This document shows positions 8,498 through 17,145 of a stretch of 64,000 bases of DNA, in pieces. This DNA is from Mangrovimicrobium sediminis (lineage in GTDB: Bacteria > Pseudomonadota > Gammaproteobacteria > Pseudomonadales > Halieaceae), in the NCBI RefSeq assembly GCF_004745945.1, contig NZ_SRLE01000014.1:1-64000 (forward strand), read 5' to 3'. A program made the position numbers and the translations under genes. Position 1 is the first letter of the stretch; the number at the start of each line of letters is the position of its first letter. The notes beneath the pieces were generated by a model. It did not search any database. It saw nothing but the letters and a program-made list of their open reading frames with translations, and was not told where the DNA came from.

Positions 8498-10720
8498 ATG
8501 ATAACTGAATCTAGATCATTTAAATTGAAACTCATGCCCGCCCTGATGGGCGCTGCCCTGCTCCCGCTGGGGGCACAGGCCCAGGACACGGCCACTGCCG
8601 CAGGCGCCATCGAAGAGGTGATGGTCACCGCGCAGCGGCGCACGGAACGCCTCGAGGAAGTACCCATGGCGATCACTGTGGTCAGCGGCAGCCAGATGGA
8701 GCGCGCCGGCATGCGCAACATCGAGGACATCGGCAAGGTCGCCGCCGGGGTGCAGGTGAATCGCGGCGGCGCGTTCAGCCAGCCGGCGATCCGCGGCATC
8801 AGCACGCTCACCCTGGGCAACGGGCTGGAGAACAACGTCGCCGTGTATATCGACGGCGTCTACCAGCCGGACGCGGTCGCCATCAACGCGGAACTGGCGA
8901 ATATCAAGAGCGTACAGGTGCTCAAGGGCCCGCAGGGTACGCTGTACGGGCGCAACGCCACCGGTGGCGCCATCGTCATCGAGACGCTGGCGCCCTCGCA
9001 GGAATTCGAGGGCAGCGTCAAGGCCACCTACGGCCGCTTCGACGACAAACGCCTGCAGGGCTATATCTCCGGACCGCTGGGCGACAAGCTCGGCTTCAGC
9101 CTGGCGGGCAACTGGCGCGAGAGCGATGGCTATATCGAGGATGTGGGCGACGACTCCACCGCCTCGGGCGATGACTTCGACGCCGCGCCGCTGGAGAGCA
9201 GCGCCCTGCGCGGCAAGCTGCACTTCGCGGCCACCGACGACCTGGACCTCACCCTCGGCTACAACTACGTCAAGCACCTGGACGCCCGCGGCCTGGCCTA
9301 CCGGGTTCCCAAGTACGCCATCCTGCCCGGCGGCGCCACGGCGCGCGACAAGGTCTCGCTGAACCTCGAATCCGACAACACCATGGAAATGCAGGAGGCG
9401 TCCCTGGGCATCAACTGGCAGACCGGCATCGGTACGCTCACTTCCACCACGGCCTACGCCAAGCGCGAGGCGATCAGCAATTTCGACTTCGACGGCACCA
9501 AGATCGACATCGTGCGCTCGGTGGGCGAGGACATCGCCGAGTACACCCTGCAACAGAGCCTCAACCTCAACATCGACGCCATCGACCGCTGGAACATCAA
9601 CATCGGCGGCATGTACTACGACGACCGCTTCCGCACCCGCGATATCGAGAGCTGGCAGTACTTCATCCTGCAGTACACCTACGACCTGGGCACCGATGCC
9701 GAGGCACTCGCCGCCTACGTCGACGCCAGCTGGGAATTCGTCGACGACTGGTTCCTGACCCTGGGCGTGCGCTACAGCGAGGAGGAACGCCGCGGCTTCT
9801 ACAGCGTGACCAACTACACTGGCGTCGCCATACCCCCGGCAGACAAGGACCAGGACTACGACGCCACCACACCGCGGGCGGTGCTGCGCTACCAGCTGAG
9901 CGATTACAGCAGCGTCTACGCGTCGTACACCACCGGCTTCCGCAGTGGCGTGTTCTACACCGGCACCCAGCCGGACCCGGCGCTGTACAACTCGGTGGAC
10001 CAGGAGGAGATCACCGCCTATGAGGTCGGCTTCAAGACGGCGCAACCCTTCTACCGCTTCAGCGCCGCGGCCTACTACTACGACTACCAGGACCTGCAGG
10101 TGGGCCTCACCGTGCCCAATCCCATCGGCAATGGTGTGATCCAGCAGATCTTCAATGCGCCGGAAGCGGAGGTGTACGGGGCCGAGGCGGAGATCGACCT
10201 TTCCCTCACCGACGCCCTCAACCTGCGCGCAGGCATCGCCTACGTCCACGGCCGCTACACCGACTTCGACGATGTCACCGGTGTCGGGCTGGACGCGGCC
10301 ACCCAGACCAACATCTCCCCGCAGTATCAGGACTGGAGCGACCAGGAGATGGCGCGCGCCCCGGAGTGGACCGCCAACCTCGGCCTGGACTACAGCCTGC
10401 CGCTGGCCGGCGGCGAACTGGTGCTGGCGGGCAACGTCAACTACACCGATGCCTACGTGGTGCAGAACCTGTCCCTGTTCGGCCCGCTGGCCGGTAACGC
10501 CGGCGGGGCCAACGAGCAGCGCTACCGGCAGGACAGCTTCACCCTGGTCAATGCGCGCGCAGACTGGACCAGCCCCGGTGGGCGCTACACGCTCGGCGTA
10601 TACGGGGAAAACCTCACGGACGAACGTTATTTCCTGACCACTTCGGGCAGCAGCCTGGGCGACTACAACCAGTACGCCTGGCCGCTGACCTACGGAGTGA
10701 GCGTGGGTTACAACTTCTAG
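8498..10720 (+). CDS. TonB-dependent outer-membrane receptor
   Basis: 740 residues. A signal peptide (about 1-28, ending in AQAQD) is followed by a TonB-box-like segment EEVMVTAQRR. The plug domain carries IRGI, YIDGVYQP and the LKGPQGTLYGRNATGGA signature near residues 145-160. A 22-strand type barrel ends in the terminal Phe typical of Omp insertion (GVSVGYNF). GGAG precedes the ATG. Such receptors of the CirA/Fiu-like class in marine degraders import bulky hydrophobic or glycosidic compounds with proton-motive force via TonB. The position among catabolic genes suggests substrate uptake rather than iron. The downstream cupin gene converges. Confidence 0.92.
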   Translation: MITESRSFKLKLMPALMGAALLPLGAQAQDTATAAGAIEEVMVTAQRRTERLEEVPMAITVVSGSQMERAGMRNIEDIGKVAAGVQVNRGGAFSQPAIRGISTLTLGNGLENNVAVYIDGVYQPDAVAINAELANIKSVQVLKGPQGTLYGRNATGGAIVIETLAPSQEFEGSVKATYGRFDDKRLQGYISGPLGDKLGFSLAGNWRESDGYIEDVGDDSTASGDDFDAAPLESSALRGKLHFAATDDLDLTLGYNYVKHLDARGLAYRVPKYAILPGGATARDKVSLNLESDNTMEMQEASLGINWQTGIGTLTSTTAYAKREAISNFDFDGTKIDIVRSVGEDIAEYTLQQSLNLNIDAIDRWNINIGGMYYDDRFRTRDIESWQYFILQYTYDLGTDAEALAAYVDASWEFVDDWFLTLGVRYSEEERRGFYSVTNYTGVAIPPADKDQDYDATTPRAVLRYQLSDYSSVYASYTTGFRSGVFYTGTQPDPALYNSVDQEEITAYEVGFKTAQPFYRFSAAAYYYDYQDLQVGLTVPNPIGNGVIQQIFNAPEAEVYGAEAEIDLSLTDALNLRAGIAYVHGRYTDFDDVTGVGLDAATQTNISPQYQDWSDQEMARAPEWTANLGLDYSLPLAGGELVLAGNVNYTDAYVVQNLSLFGPLAGNAGGANEQRYRQDSFTLVNARADWTSPGGRYTLGVYGENLTDERYFLTTSGSSLGDYNQYAWPLTYGVSVGYNF

Positions 10721-10746
10721 GGGAAGGCTCGCGCGCGCCGGCCGGT

Positions 10747-11262
10747 TTAGCTGGACGAGGGTTTGTGCGCGTTTTTCCAGTGTTCCCGGTTGGCCGCACA
10801 GGTCTGCTCCGCCTTGTCCCACCAGTTCTCGCTGTGGGTGAGGTTGACGAAATCGAAAGCGGGCTTGTGGCGGATTTCCAGCACTTCCACTCCGTCGGCT
10901 CCGGGCACGTAGGTGTAGGGCACACCGGCGGGCACGAAGAAACAGTCCATGGCACCGAGTTCTTCCGTGCCCAGTTTCAGGCTGCCGGCGATGACGTAGT
11001 ACATGCAGTCGGAATCGTGGGAGTGGCGCATCAACGGGTAGTCTTTTTTCAGCCAGGCGTAGGTGAGCGCGAAGCCCGGCATGTCCACGAGTACTTTCAG
11101 CTCGTCGCCCTCCAGGTAGCCGGACTGGACCAGCCGCTTGAGGCCAGATACCTGGACCTCGGTCATCGGCTGCATCTGCATGCACCCCTTCTCAACCAGT
11201 CCGGGCGCTTCGCTGGCGCGATAAATTTTCAACTGTTGTCGCTGCTCAGTGGTTTCGCTCAT
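10747..11262 (-). CDS. Cupin-domain protein
   Basis: 171 residues from the ATG at 11262, which follows AGGAGG. A single cupin barrel: the first motif HSHDSDCMYYV (about residues 83-93) has the H-x-H metal pair, and the second is PAGVPYTYV, in which the usual His is replaced. It may bind a metal weakly or act as a sugar- or ligand-binding barrel. It is the last gene of the 13295-10747 unit behind two Fe(II)/2-oxoglutarate oxygenases. The preceding gene's stop lies two bases before this start, so the two are coupled. Its function is unknown. Confidence 0.8.
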   Translation of the reverse strand: MSETTEQRQQLKIYRASEAPGLVEKGCMQMQPMTEVQVSGLKRLVQSGYLEGDELKVLVDMPGFALTYAWLKKDYPLMRHSHDSDCMYYVIAGSLKLGTEELGAMDCFFVPAGVPYTYVPGADGVEVLEIRHKPAFDFVNLTHSENWWDKAEQTCAANREHWKNAHKPSSS

Positions 11263-11263
11263 C

Positions 11264-12085
11264 TCAGCCTCCTGATGTACTGGCAGCCGCAATCTGCGCT
11301 GCATTGCGTTGAGTACCCGACAGGCGGGTCATCGCCGCGCCGATCCGCGTGTTGCCGATGGGCGTGACGCCGAACAGCGCCTGGCAGCGCTCATCCATGG
11401 CCTCGCGCACCGGCGCCGGCAGGCACAGCGACCAGTTGGCCTGCGGCCGGATGAAGTCCGCGGAATAGTAGGCGAACAGCATGCGGCGCTGCTCGTCCGC
11501 GCTGCTATTGCAGCCCGAGGTGTGCCACATGCGTCCCTCCATGGCGATGAAGGAACCCGCCGGGGCCTCGAAGGGCAGGGTTTGCTCGAGGGCGTTCTCG
11601 GGCACCTCCTCCAGCGTGGTGAAGCGGTGACTGCCTGGCAGGTAGCGCGTCGCACCGTTGCCCGCGTGCACGTCGTCCAGGCACCAGATCACGTTCACCG
11701 CCCAGGGGTGCAGCCAGGGGCCCGGAATCACCAGCGCCTGGTCCGAGTGCAGGTTCATCGAACCGGAGCCCGGCAGCGCGATGTTCGCGGTGAAGTTCGA
11801 CACGATGACATTCTCACCGATGGCCGCCGTCACCGCGGCCAGTGCATCGTCGCGCAGCAGGAGTTCGGTAAACACCGGGTCGATCGCCGGCAGGTTGTTG
11901 ACCCGCAGGTTGCGGTCGTTAGGGTCCAGGCTCGCGATATGTGTGCCACCGGGCAGTTCGCGCGTGAGTTCCACACCCCGTGCCAGCGCCTCCCGCACGC
12001 GCTCGAGTCGCTGCGCCGACAGCGCCCGCTCCACGACACAGAAGCCGTCGCGCGCTATTCGCTCACGCATCATTTCGCTGTCCAT
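11264..12085 (-). CDS. Phytanoyl-CoA dioxygenase (PhyH) family oxygenase
   Basis: 273 residues. The Fe(II) facial triad is visible as H-x-D in NLHSDQA (about residues 110-116) and a distal His in MWHTSG, with a downstream Arg for 2-oxoglutarate. Members hydroxylate acyl-CoAs or terpenoid and other small molecules using O2 and 2-oxoglutarate. A GGAGG precedes the ATG. It is paired with a second PhyH gene 24 bases upstream; the two share the order HxD-GATR-LPGSH-WH but differ enough to act on different positions or as partners. The substrate is unknown. Confidence 0.88.
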   Translation of the reverse strand: MDSEMMRERIARDGFCVVERALSAQRLERVREALARGVELTRELPGGTHIASLDPNDRNLRVNNLPAIDPVFTELLLRDDALAAVTAAIGENVIVSNFTANIALPGSGSMNLHSDQALVIPGPWLHPWAVNVIWCLDDVHAGNGATRYLPGSHRFTTLEEVPENALEQTLPFEAPAGSFIAMEGRMWHTSGCNSSADEQRRMLFAYYSADFIRPQANWSLCLPAPVREAMDERCQALFGVTPIGNTRIGAAMTRLSGTQRNAAQIAAASTSGG

Positions 12086-12109
12086 GTTCGCTTCCTCCAG
12101 AAGGTGGGG

Positions 12110-12907
12110 TCAGACGGGGGAGCGGCCGTTGACGAGGCCGAAGCCGGCGGATTTGTAACCGAGCAGGGTGAGCATGTCGTCGGAGCCGAACTGGTGGATT
12201 TCCGGTTTGAGGGCGAGGAACCAGTTTTCCTGGGTGCGCACGTAGGTCTTGGTGTACCAGGCGAAGATGCCGGCGCGAGTCTGGTCCGCGGTGATGTTGT
12301 TGCCGGTCTTGTGCCACAGGCGGCTTTCGAACACTACCATCGAGCCCGCGGGGGCCTGCATGGCGACGGTGTCCGCCTCCATCTCGTCGGCGGGCACGCT
12401 GCAGTTGCGAAGGTGGCTGCCGGGTACAACGCGTGTGGCGCCATTGTCCGCGGTGAAATCGTCGATCGCCCAGGCCACGTTGAGGCCCTGCGGGCCGGCG
12501 GCAGGCCAGGGTTCGCCGAGGAAGGTCTGGTCGGCGTGCAGGTGCCCGCCCTCACAACCCGGGCTGCAGATATTCGCCGAGAGATTGCCGAGCAGGGCCG
12601 GCCAGCCGAGCACCTCGCGCACGAAGGCCAGCGCGCTGGGGTGCTCGACAAGGTCCTCGAAGACAGGGTCGCGGCTCAGCACGTTCCACACGCGCTGGGT
12701 CAGCGACTGATCGCCCTTGTCCAGCGCGAACTGTTCGACCTCGCGCCCGCGGCAGCGGTCCGCTGCGGCGGCGCGGTACAGCGCATCGCGGGTGCGCGCC
12801 AGGGTCTCCCCCGCGAGCACGTCGGGCACCACGGTGAAGCCGTGTTCGCGCAGGTTGGCGAGGCCCTGGGCAAAATCCGTGGTCGGGGCCGGTTCATGCA
12901 CACTCAT
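12110..12907 (-). CDS. Phytanoyl-CoA dioxygenase (PhyH) family oxygenase
   Basis: 265 residues, paralogous in layout to the next gene. HLHADQT (about 137-143) gives H-x-D; NGATRVVPGSH and LWHKTGNN give the distal His region. It should be an Fe(II)/2-oxoglutarate hydroxylase. The start overlaps the end of the upstream NTF2-like gene by 14 bases, indicating translational coupling within this four-gene unit. Its coupling to an NTF2-like protein suggests successive reactions on the same intermediate, which is inference. Confidence 0.87.
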   Translation of the reverse strand: MSVHEPAPTTDFAQGLANLREHGFTVVPDVLAGETLARTRDALYRAAAADRCRGREVEQFALDKGDQSLTQRVWNVLSRDPVFEDLVEHPSALAFVREVLGWPALLGNLSANICSPGCEGGHLHADQTFLGEPWPAAGPQGLNVAWAIDDFTADNGATRVVPGSHLRNCSVPADEMEADTVAMQAPAGSMVVFESRLWHKTGNNITADQTRAGIFAWYTKTYVRTQENWFLALKPEIHQFGSDDMLTLLGYKSAGFGLVNGRSPV

Positions 12908-13295
12908 CGGCGGCCTCCACCGGCAGTGCGCCGGACAGGTCGATGTACTCGTCCAGCCGCGCGATCCTGCCAGCGGAAAAACTGACGAAGATGCAGCAAG
13001 GCCGGGCTTTCAGCACACCGTCGGCAGCGCGCAGCAGGAACCGGTGGCGCTGCACCAGACCGCCCGGGATAGGGTCGCGGCGCACCTTGTCTATGCGGTT
13101 TTCGGTAAAACCGTCGAACAGTGCCTGCCAGCCCCGGGCCGCCTGCTCCAGGTTCTGCTCCACGTCGTCAAAATTGTGCCAGAAACAGGCATTTTCGGTG
13201 CAACAGGCCAGTGCGGATGCGAGATCCTTGCGCGCCAGGGCGGCGTAAAACCGGTCGACGATTTCTCCTTCCAGCGACGTGGAATCGGGCGGCAT
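12894..13295 (-). CDS. NTF2-like/SnoaL-fold protein
   Basis: 133 residues with the cone-shaped NTF2 pattern: an N-terminal helix pair (IVDRFYAALARKD), ENACFWHN, and C-terminal strands (CCIFVSFSAGRIARLDEYIDL). The fold includes ketosteroid isomerase, SnoaL cyclases and epoxide hydrolases; catalytic residues vary, so the reaction cannot be assigned. It is the first gene of the unit transcribed from the promoter at 13372-13344. GGAG lies eight bases before the ATG. Two more proteins of this fold occur at 40593 and 45663. Confidence 0.75.
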   Translation of the reverse strand: MPPDSTSLEGEIVDRFYAALARKDLASALACCTENACFWHNFDDVEQNLEQAARGWQALFDGFTENRIDKVRRDPIPGGLVQRHRFLLRAADGVLKARPCCIFVSFSAGRIARLDEYIDLSGALPVEAADECA

Positions 13296-13343
13296 CAGCG
13301 CACTCCGGTGATTTTTATAGGCGATAGAATACTGTGCCTACGC

Positions 13344-13390
13344 AGTATAGAAGCCCACCCTGCGCGACTCAATAGCTGACGGTTTATTAT
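13344..13390 (-). promoter_or_regulatory. Promoter of the PhyH operon with adjacent dyad
   Basis: The minus strand reads -35 TTGAGT (13372-13367), 17-base spacer, -10 TATACT (13349-13344), a good sigma70-like match. Directly upstream is the dyad ATAAT-AAACC-GTCAG (13390-13376). It separates the PhyH unit from the long operon that ends at 13407. Confidence 0.6.
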
Positions 13391-13406
13391 TTTTTACGCA
13401 GAAAAC

Positions 13407-13793
13407 TCAGCCGAGCTTGAGGCCGCTATAAACGCCCAGCTTGTTGCCATCCGGGTCACGCAGATACGCACCCATCGCCCCGCGCGCCTGCGGCTTGGGC
13501 TCCGGCACACCCTCACAGGTACCGCCGTTGGCCAGACCCGCCGCGTGCCAGGCGGCCACCGCCTCGTCATTGGGAGCGGCGAACAGCACGGTGCCACCAT
13601 TGGCGTACGTCACCGGATTGCCATCGCGGGCCGGGCCGAGAATCAGCGAGGCGCCGCCCGGCAGGTGGTACATGAGAATCGGGTACTCGGGGGGCGTCTC
13701 CCCCGGCGGGTAGCCCAGGGCGGCAAAGGTCGCGTCGTAAAAGGCCTTGGCGCGGGCCTTGTCGTCGGTTCCCAGTCGGACACTCAGCAGCAT
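13407..13793 (-). CDS. VOC (glyoxalase/dioxygenase-fold) protein
   Basis: 128 residues with two beta-alpha-beta-beta-beta modules (RLGTDDKARAKAFYDATFAALG; GAYLRDPDGNKLGVYSG). Small single VOC proteins include glyoxalases, epimerases and thiol transferases, and also metal-free binders; the metal ligands are not clear here (no early His). GGAG precedes the ATG. It is the last gene of the long minus-strand operon, 30 bases after the P450 stop. The function is unknown. Confidence 0.78.
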   Translation of the reverse strand: MLLSVRLGTDDKARAKAFYDATFAALGYPPGETPPEYPILMYHLPGGASLILGPARDGNPVTYANGGTVLFAAPNDEAVAAWHAAGLANGGTCEGVPEPKPQARGAMGAYLRDPDGNKLGVYSGLKLG

Positions 13794-13823
13794 GTTGGCA
13801 GGCTCTCCAGGGTAAAGGGTTGT

Positions 13824-15113
13824 TCAGTCTAACCGCACCGGCAGCGCGGAAATACCCCGCTGTTCCAGTCCGCCGGTGAGGAAGGGCGCGGGCTGGTCCG
13901 GGTCGAGGCGGATGTTGGGGAAGCTGTCCAGCAGGCCGTTGATGGCGGCGATGATCTCCGCCTTGGCCACGTTCATGCCCATGCACTGGTGGGTGCCCAT
14001 GCCCCAGCCGAGTTGGTGCTGTACAGGCCGGCGCACGTCGAACACATCGGGGTTATCCCAGCGCGCCGGATCGCGGTTGGCCGCGCCCAGGCAGATCTCC
14101 AGCACCGCGCCCGCCGGCAGCGGCACGCCACCCAGTTCGCAGTCCTGTGCCACCAGGCGGGAGAACACAGGGTCGGTGGGGTTCCAGCGCACACTCTCGA
14201 TCACCGCGCGCTCGAGCATGCCGCGGTCGGCGCGCACGATCTCCAGTTGCTCGCGGTCCGCCAGCAGCGCCCACAGGGTGATACCCATCTGCCGCCAGGA
14301 GGTGCCGCCGCCGGCGATCAGCACCACACGCAGGTGCATGACGATCTCCGCGTCGGTCAGCGGGCGCGAGCTACCGTCGGGCAGCTCGAGGGTCGCATCC
14401 ACCAAGTGGCTGGTCAGGTCGTCGCGGCGCTCGCGCCGGCGCTTGCCCACCAGATCGGTGAGCATGTTCTGCACCGTCGCCGCGTTGCGCTGGACCTCGT
14501 CGAGGCCAATCCGGCCATAGGCGGAGGAGCGCATCAGCGCATGGCGGAACACCAGCGCGTCGTTGCCGTCCAAGCCCACCGCGCGGGTGATCGTGTGCAC
14601 CGGGATGCGCGCGCACAGCTGCAGGTTGAGATCGGCACTGCGCTCGTCCTTCAGGGCCAGCATCAGCGCGTCGACAATCTCCTGCACCCACAACTCGGTC
14701 CACCACTTGAAGGCCACCGGCCGCGAGAACTTCGGCTGGATGGTGCGGCGGTAGGCGCGGTGCTCGGGCTCATCCATTTCCAGTAACCCGAGGCGCGGCG
14801 GTTCCCCCGGTTCGGCGGGCCCCATTTGCATAATCTTGTTGGAAAAATTGGTGAAATCGCGAAACGCCTGGTCGCAGGTCGCGTAGCTGAAGCAGGTGTA
14901 ACCCTGCCGCCCTTTCGCCGCACTGTGGCGGTGAAACTCGGGCATACCCAGCAGTTCGCGCAGGAAGCCCTTGTGCACCGGCGCGGCATCGCGCAGGGCG
15001 TTCATGCCGGGGTTGGCGTCCCCCTCCACCAGGTTACCGGCGTCCTCGGCCTCGCGGCGGACGTCGTAGAGTTCTTCGTAGAGGGGGTCACGGGCGGTGA
15101 GTACTTCGTTCAT
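13824..15113 (-). CDS. Cytochrome P450 with Gly in place of the I-helix acid
   Basis: 429 residues from the ATG at 15113. That start aligns with the paralogue at 22751, which has the same length and the heme Cys at the same position (C377). An ATG at 15143 is also open but would overlap the upstream gene. ESVR (K-helix) and GWGMGTHQCMG (heme loop, with Trp for the usual Phe) are present. The I-helix reads AGGGTS, so the acidic residue of the normal acid-alcohol pair is Gly. It is a soluble bacterial-type P450 needing a ferredoxin, possibly that at 37192. It presumably hydroxylates a pathway intermediate. Confidence 0.88.
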   Translation of the reverse strand: MNEVLTARDPLYEELYDVRREAEDAGNLVEGDANPGMNALRDAAPVHKGFLRELLGMPEFHRHSAAKGRQGYTCFSYATCDQAFRDFTNFSNKIMQMGPAEPGEPPRLGLLEMDEPEHRAYRRTIQPKFSRPVAFKWWTELWVQEIVDALMLALKDERSADLNLQLCARIPVHTITRAVGLDGNDALVFRHALMRSSAYGRIGLDEVQRNAATVQNMLTDLVGKRRRERRDDLTSHLVDATLELPDGSSRPLTDAEIVMHLRVVLIAGGGTSWRQMGITLWALLADREQLEIVRADRGMLERAVIESVRWNPTDPVFSRLVAQDCELGGVPLPAGAVLEICLGAANRDPARWDNPDVFDVRRPVQHQLGWGMGTHQCMGMNVAKAEIIAAINGLLDSFPNIRLDPDQPAPFLTGGLEQRGISALPVRLD

Positions 15114-15121
15114 CGGCAGAC

Positions 15122-16045
15122 CTATGCTGATGTGGCCAGACATTCAAGGGCGACCTTGAGCGTCTGGCGCAGCTCGAAGTCGAGGGATTTCTCCGCGTCG
15201 GTCTCGGCGGACTTCACCACCGAGGCAATTTCCAGGTTGTACTCGACACCGGCGGGGGTGAGTTCGTAACGCTCACCCTCCCGGCGCAGCAGGCCGCGCT
15301 GGAGCAGCTCATCGATCTCCCCCGCGCTGGGGTAGCGACCGGGGGTATCCAGCATGGACTGCAGCTGCTCCGCGGTGGGCTGTTCCGCCTGGGCGATGCG
15401 CGAAAGGAAGAAGTACTGCGGCACGCTGAGCCCGCGGCGCTCCAGCTCCTGCCCCACCGGCGCGTAGACGCGATGGAAAGCGCGGCGCAGCAGGTCGCCG
15501 AGGAAGCCGCCGTGCAGTTCGCTCACCGTATCTGCGGCGGCGCCCTGCGGTTTTACCAGCTGCCCGTACTGACCGCCGTGGAACAGCAGCGGCGCCCGCT
15601 CGCAGCGGTCGAAGTCGATCACTTCGCCGACGAAGATGATGTGGTCGCCGCCCTCGTACTGGTACGCGGTGCGGCACACGAAGCGCGCCGCGTGCTGGCG
15701 CAGCATGGGAATCCCGCCCGGTCCGGCATCCAGTTCCAGGCCCGCGAACTTGTCCTCGCCGCGCCGGGCGAAACGCCCGGACACCTCCTCCTGTTCGGCG
15801 CCGAGAATGTGCACGGCGAAAAACTCCGCGGCGCGAAATGCCGGCAGGCTGAAGGAGGATTTCGCCAGGCTCCACAGGATCATCGGCGGCTCCAGCGACA
15901 CCGAGTTGAAACTGTTCGCGGTGAGACCGATCTGCTCGCCATCGGCGCCGGCCGTGGTCACCACCGTCACGCCCGTGGCGAAGCTGCCCAGGGCGGAACG
16001 GAAGGCGGCGGCATCGGCAACCGGTACTGCACTGCTCGCGCTCAC
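15122..16045 (-). CDS. Two-component flavin reductase with C-terminal MarR-like domain
   Basis: 307 residues, GTG start behind GGAGG. Residues 1-165 form a HpaC-type FMN-binding flavin reductase (GSFATGVTVVTT, LTANSFNSVSLEPP, GGDHIIFVGEV). Residues about 185-300 form a winged-helix MarR-like domain. The same architecture is known for the C1 reductase of Acinetobacter p-hydroxyphenylacetate hydroxylase, where the MarR-like part binds the aromatic ligand and controls reduction. The matching flavin-dependent oxygenase is not in this operon. It may serve an oxygenase elsewhere. Confidence 0.85.
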   Translation of the reverse strand: MSASSAVPVADAAAFRSALGSFATGVTVVTTAGADGEQIGLTANSFNSVSLEPPMILWSLAKSSFSLPAFRAAEFFAVHILGAEQEEVSGRFARRGEDKFAGLELDAGPGGIPMLRQHAARFVCRTAYQYEGGDHIIFVGEVIDFDRCERAPLLFHGGQYGQLVKPQGAAADTVSELHGGFLGDLLRRAFHRVYAPVGQELERRGLSVPQYFFLSRIAQAEQPTAEQLQSMLDTPGRYPSAGEIDELLQRGLLRREGERYELTPAGVEYNLEIASVVKSAETDAEKSLDFELRQTLKVALECLATSA

Positions 16046-16066
16046 GTCACTGAACCTCCACGGCAG

Positions 16067-17134
16067 TCAGCTGATGATGCCGAGGCGCTGGTAGGATTCG
16101 CAGCGGGTCAGCGCGGCACCCAGGCGCTGGAAGTTCTTGGTGGTGATCGCCGGGTCCACGCGCGTGGTCACCGCCCACAGGTACAGGCCATAGGGTGGCG
16201 CACAGCAGTAGTCCTCCCAGGCGGTGTCCATGTCCGGCGGCGAACCGCCGTGGCGACCGAGGGCACCCAGGTAATAGGCCACCAGTTCGCGCTCGTGTTT
16301 CTCCGCCAGTTCCACCGGCAGCACGCCGTTGATGTGGTAGGCGATGTCCAGCGCCCAGTTGGCACCCTTGATCAACTGCCAGTCGGCGAAGCCGGGGCCC
16401 TCCGGCGTCATGTAGATGTTCGCGATGTGGGTGTCGCCGTGTAGCAGGGTCGCTGCGCTTGCGTCGCTGCGCTTGCCCAGGGCACGCAGCCCGTTGAGCA
16501 GGTTGCTGCCGTCGAGTGTCGACTCCGGCAGGCCCTCGCCACGCGGGTCGTGCATCTGCTTGTGAATCCAGGACTCCGGGAAATGCTTGGACTCCGCCAT
16601 CCAGTCGATGCCGCGCGGAATCCACGGGTTGCTCTCCAGCAGGTGCGAGGCGGCGTGCAGCCGCGCCAGTTGGTCCAGCGTTGCCTGCACCTGCTCGACG
16701 GAAAACGGCTCGTGCGCGTGACAGAAGTGACCGCCGGCGGCGATGACGTCTTCCATGATCATGATCGCCTGGCCGCTGTCGTCGGTGACCACGCTGGGGC
16801 AGCCGGGCACGCGCATGCTCAGGTGCGGGGCGATGCGGGTATAGAAGTTCGACTCGCGGGTGGTGACCTCGCCGGTGCTCTGGCGGTCCTGGTCGGTGTC
16901 CAGGAAGCCCTTCACGCAGTAGAAATGCTGGCGCTCGGGATCGTTGGCGAAGCGCACCGCGATGCGCACCTTGGCCGCCATCGCCTGCACCACCTCGTCG
17001 AGTTCGACGGCGATGACCGGCGACCCGCCGGAGGTGTGCACCAGTGCCGCTGCCAGCCACTGGGGGTCCAGCGCCTGCTCGAGGGTTTCGGGAATGTCGA
17101 GGCCGGATGTTATTGCTGTACTTGCCTGTGCCAT
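16067..17134 (-). CDS. Ecdysteroid-kinase-like/APH-fold phosphotransferase
   Basis: 355 residues from the ATG at 17134 (GGAG upstream). The N-lobe carries a Lys in FYCVKGFL and the C-lobe the Brenner motif HGDTHIANIY followed by FADWQ, so the ATP, metal and catalytic residues are intact. The helical insert with LDQLARLHAASH is typical of CHK/EcKL-like kinases, which include insect ecdysteroid 22-kinases. Related APH-fold kinases (LvaA, the ACAD10/11 domain) phosphorylate 4-hydroxyacyl-CoAs. In this operon it probably phosphorylates a hydroxylated intermediate. The target is inferred only from context. Confidence 0.8.
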   Translation of the reverse strand: MAQASTAITSGLDIPETLEQALDPQWLAAALVHTSGGSPVIAVELDEVVQAMAAKVRIAVRFANDPERQHFYCVKGFLDTDQDRQSTGEVTTRESNFYTRIAPHLSMRVPGCPSVVTDDSGQAIMIMEDVIAAGGHFCHAHEPFSVEQVQATLDQLARLHAASHLLESNPWIPRGIDWMAESKHFPESWIHKQMHDPRGEGLPESTLDGSNLLNGLRALGKRSDASAATLLHGDTHIANIYMTPEGPGFADWQLIKGANWALDIAYHINGVLPVELAEKHERELVAYYLGALGRHGGSPPDMDTAWEDYCCAPPYGLYLWAVTTRVDPAITTKNFQRLGAALTRCESYQRLGIIS

Positions 17135-17145
17135 GGCTGCTCCGA

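Noticed and set aside
8516-11185. 889-codon open frame on the minus strand
   Set aside because: It covers the TonB receptor in antisense and the real cupin gene in another frame; no recognisable motif.
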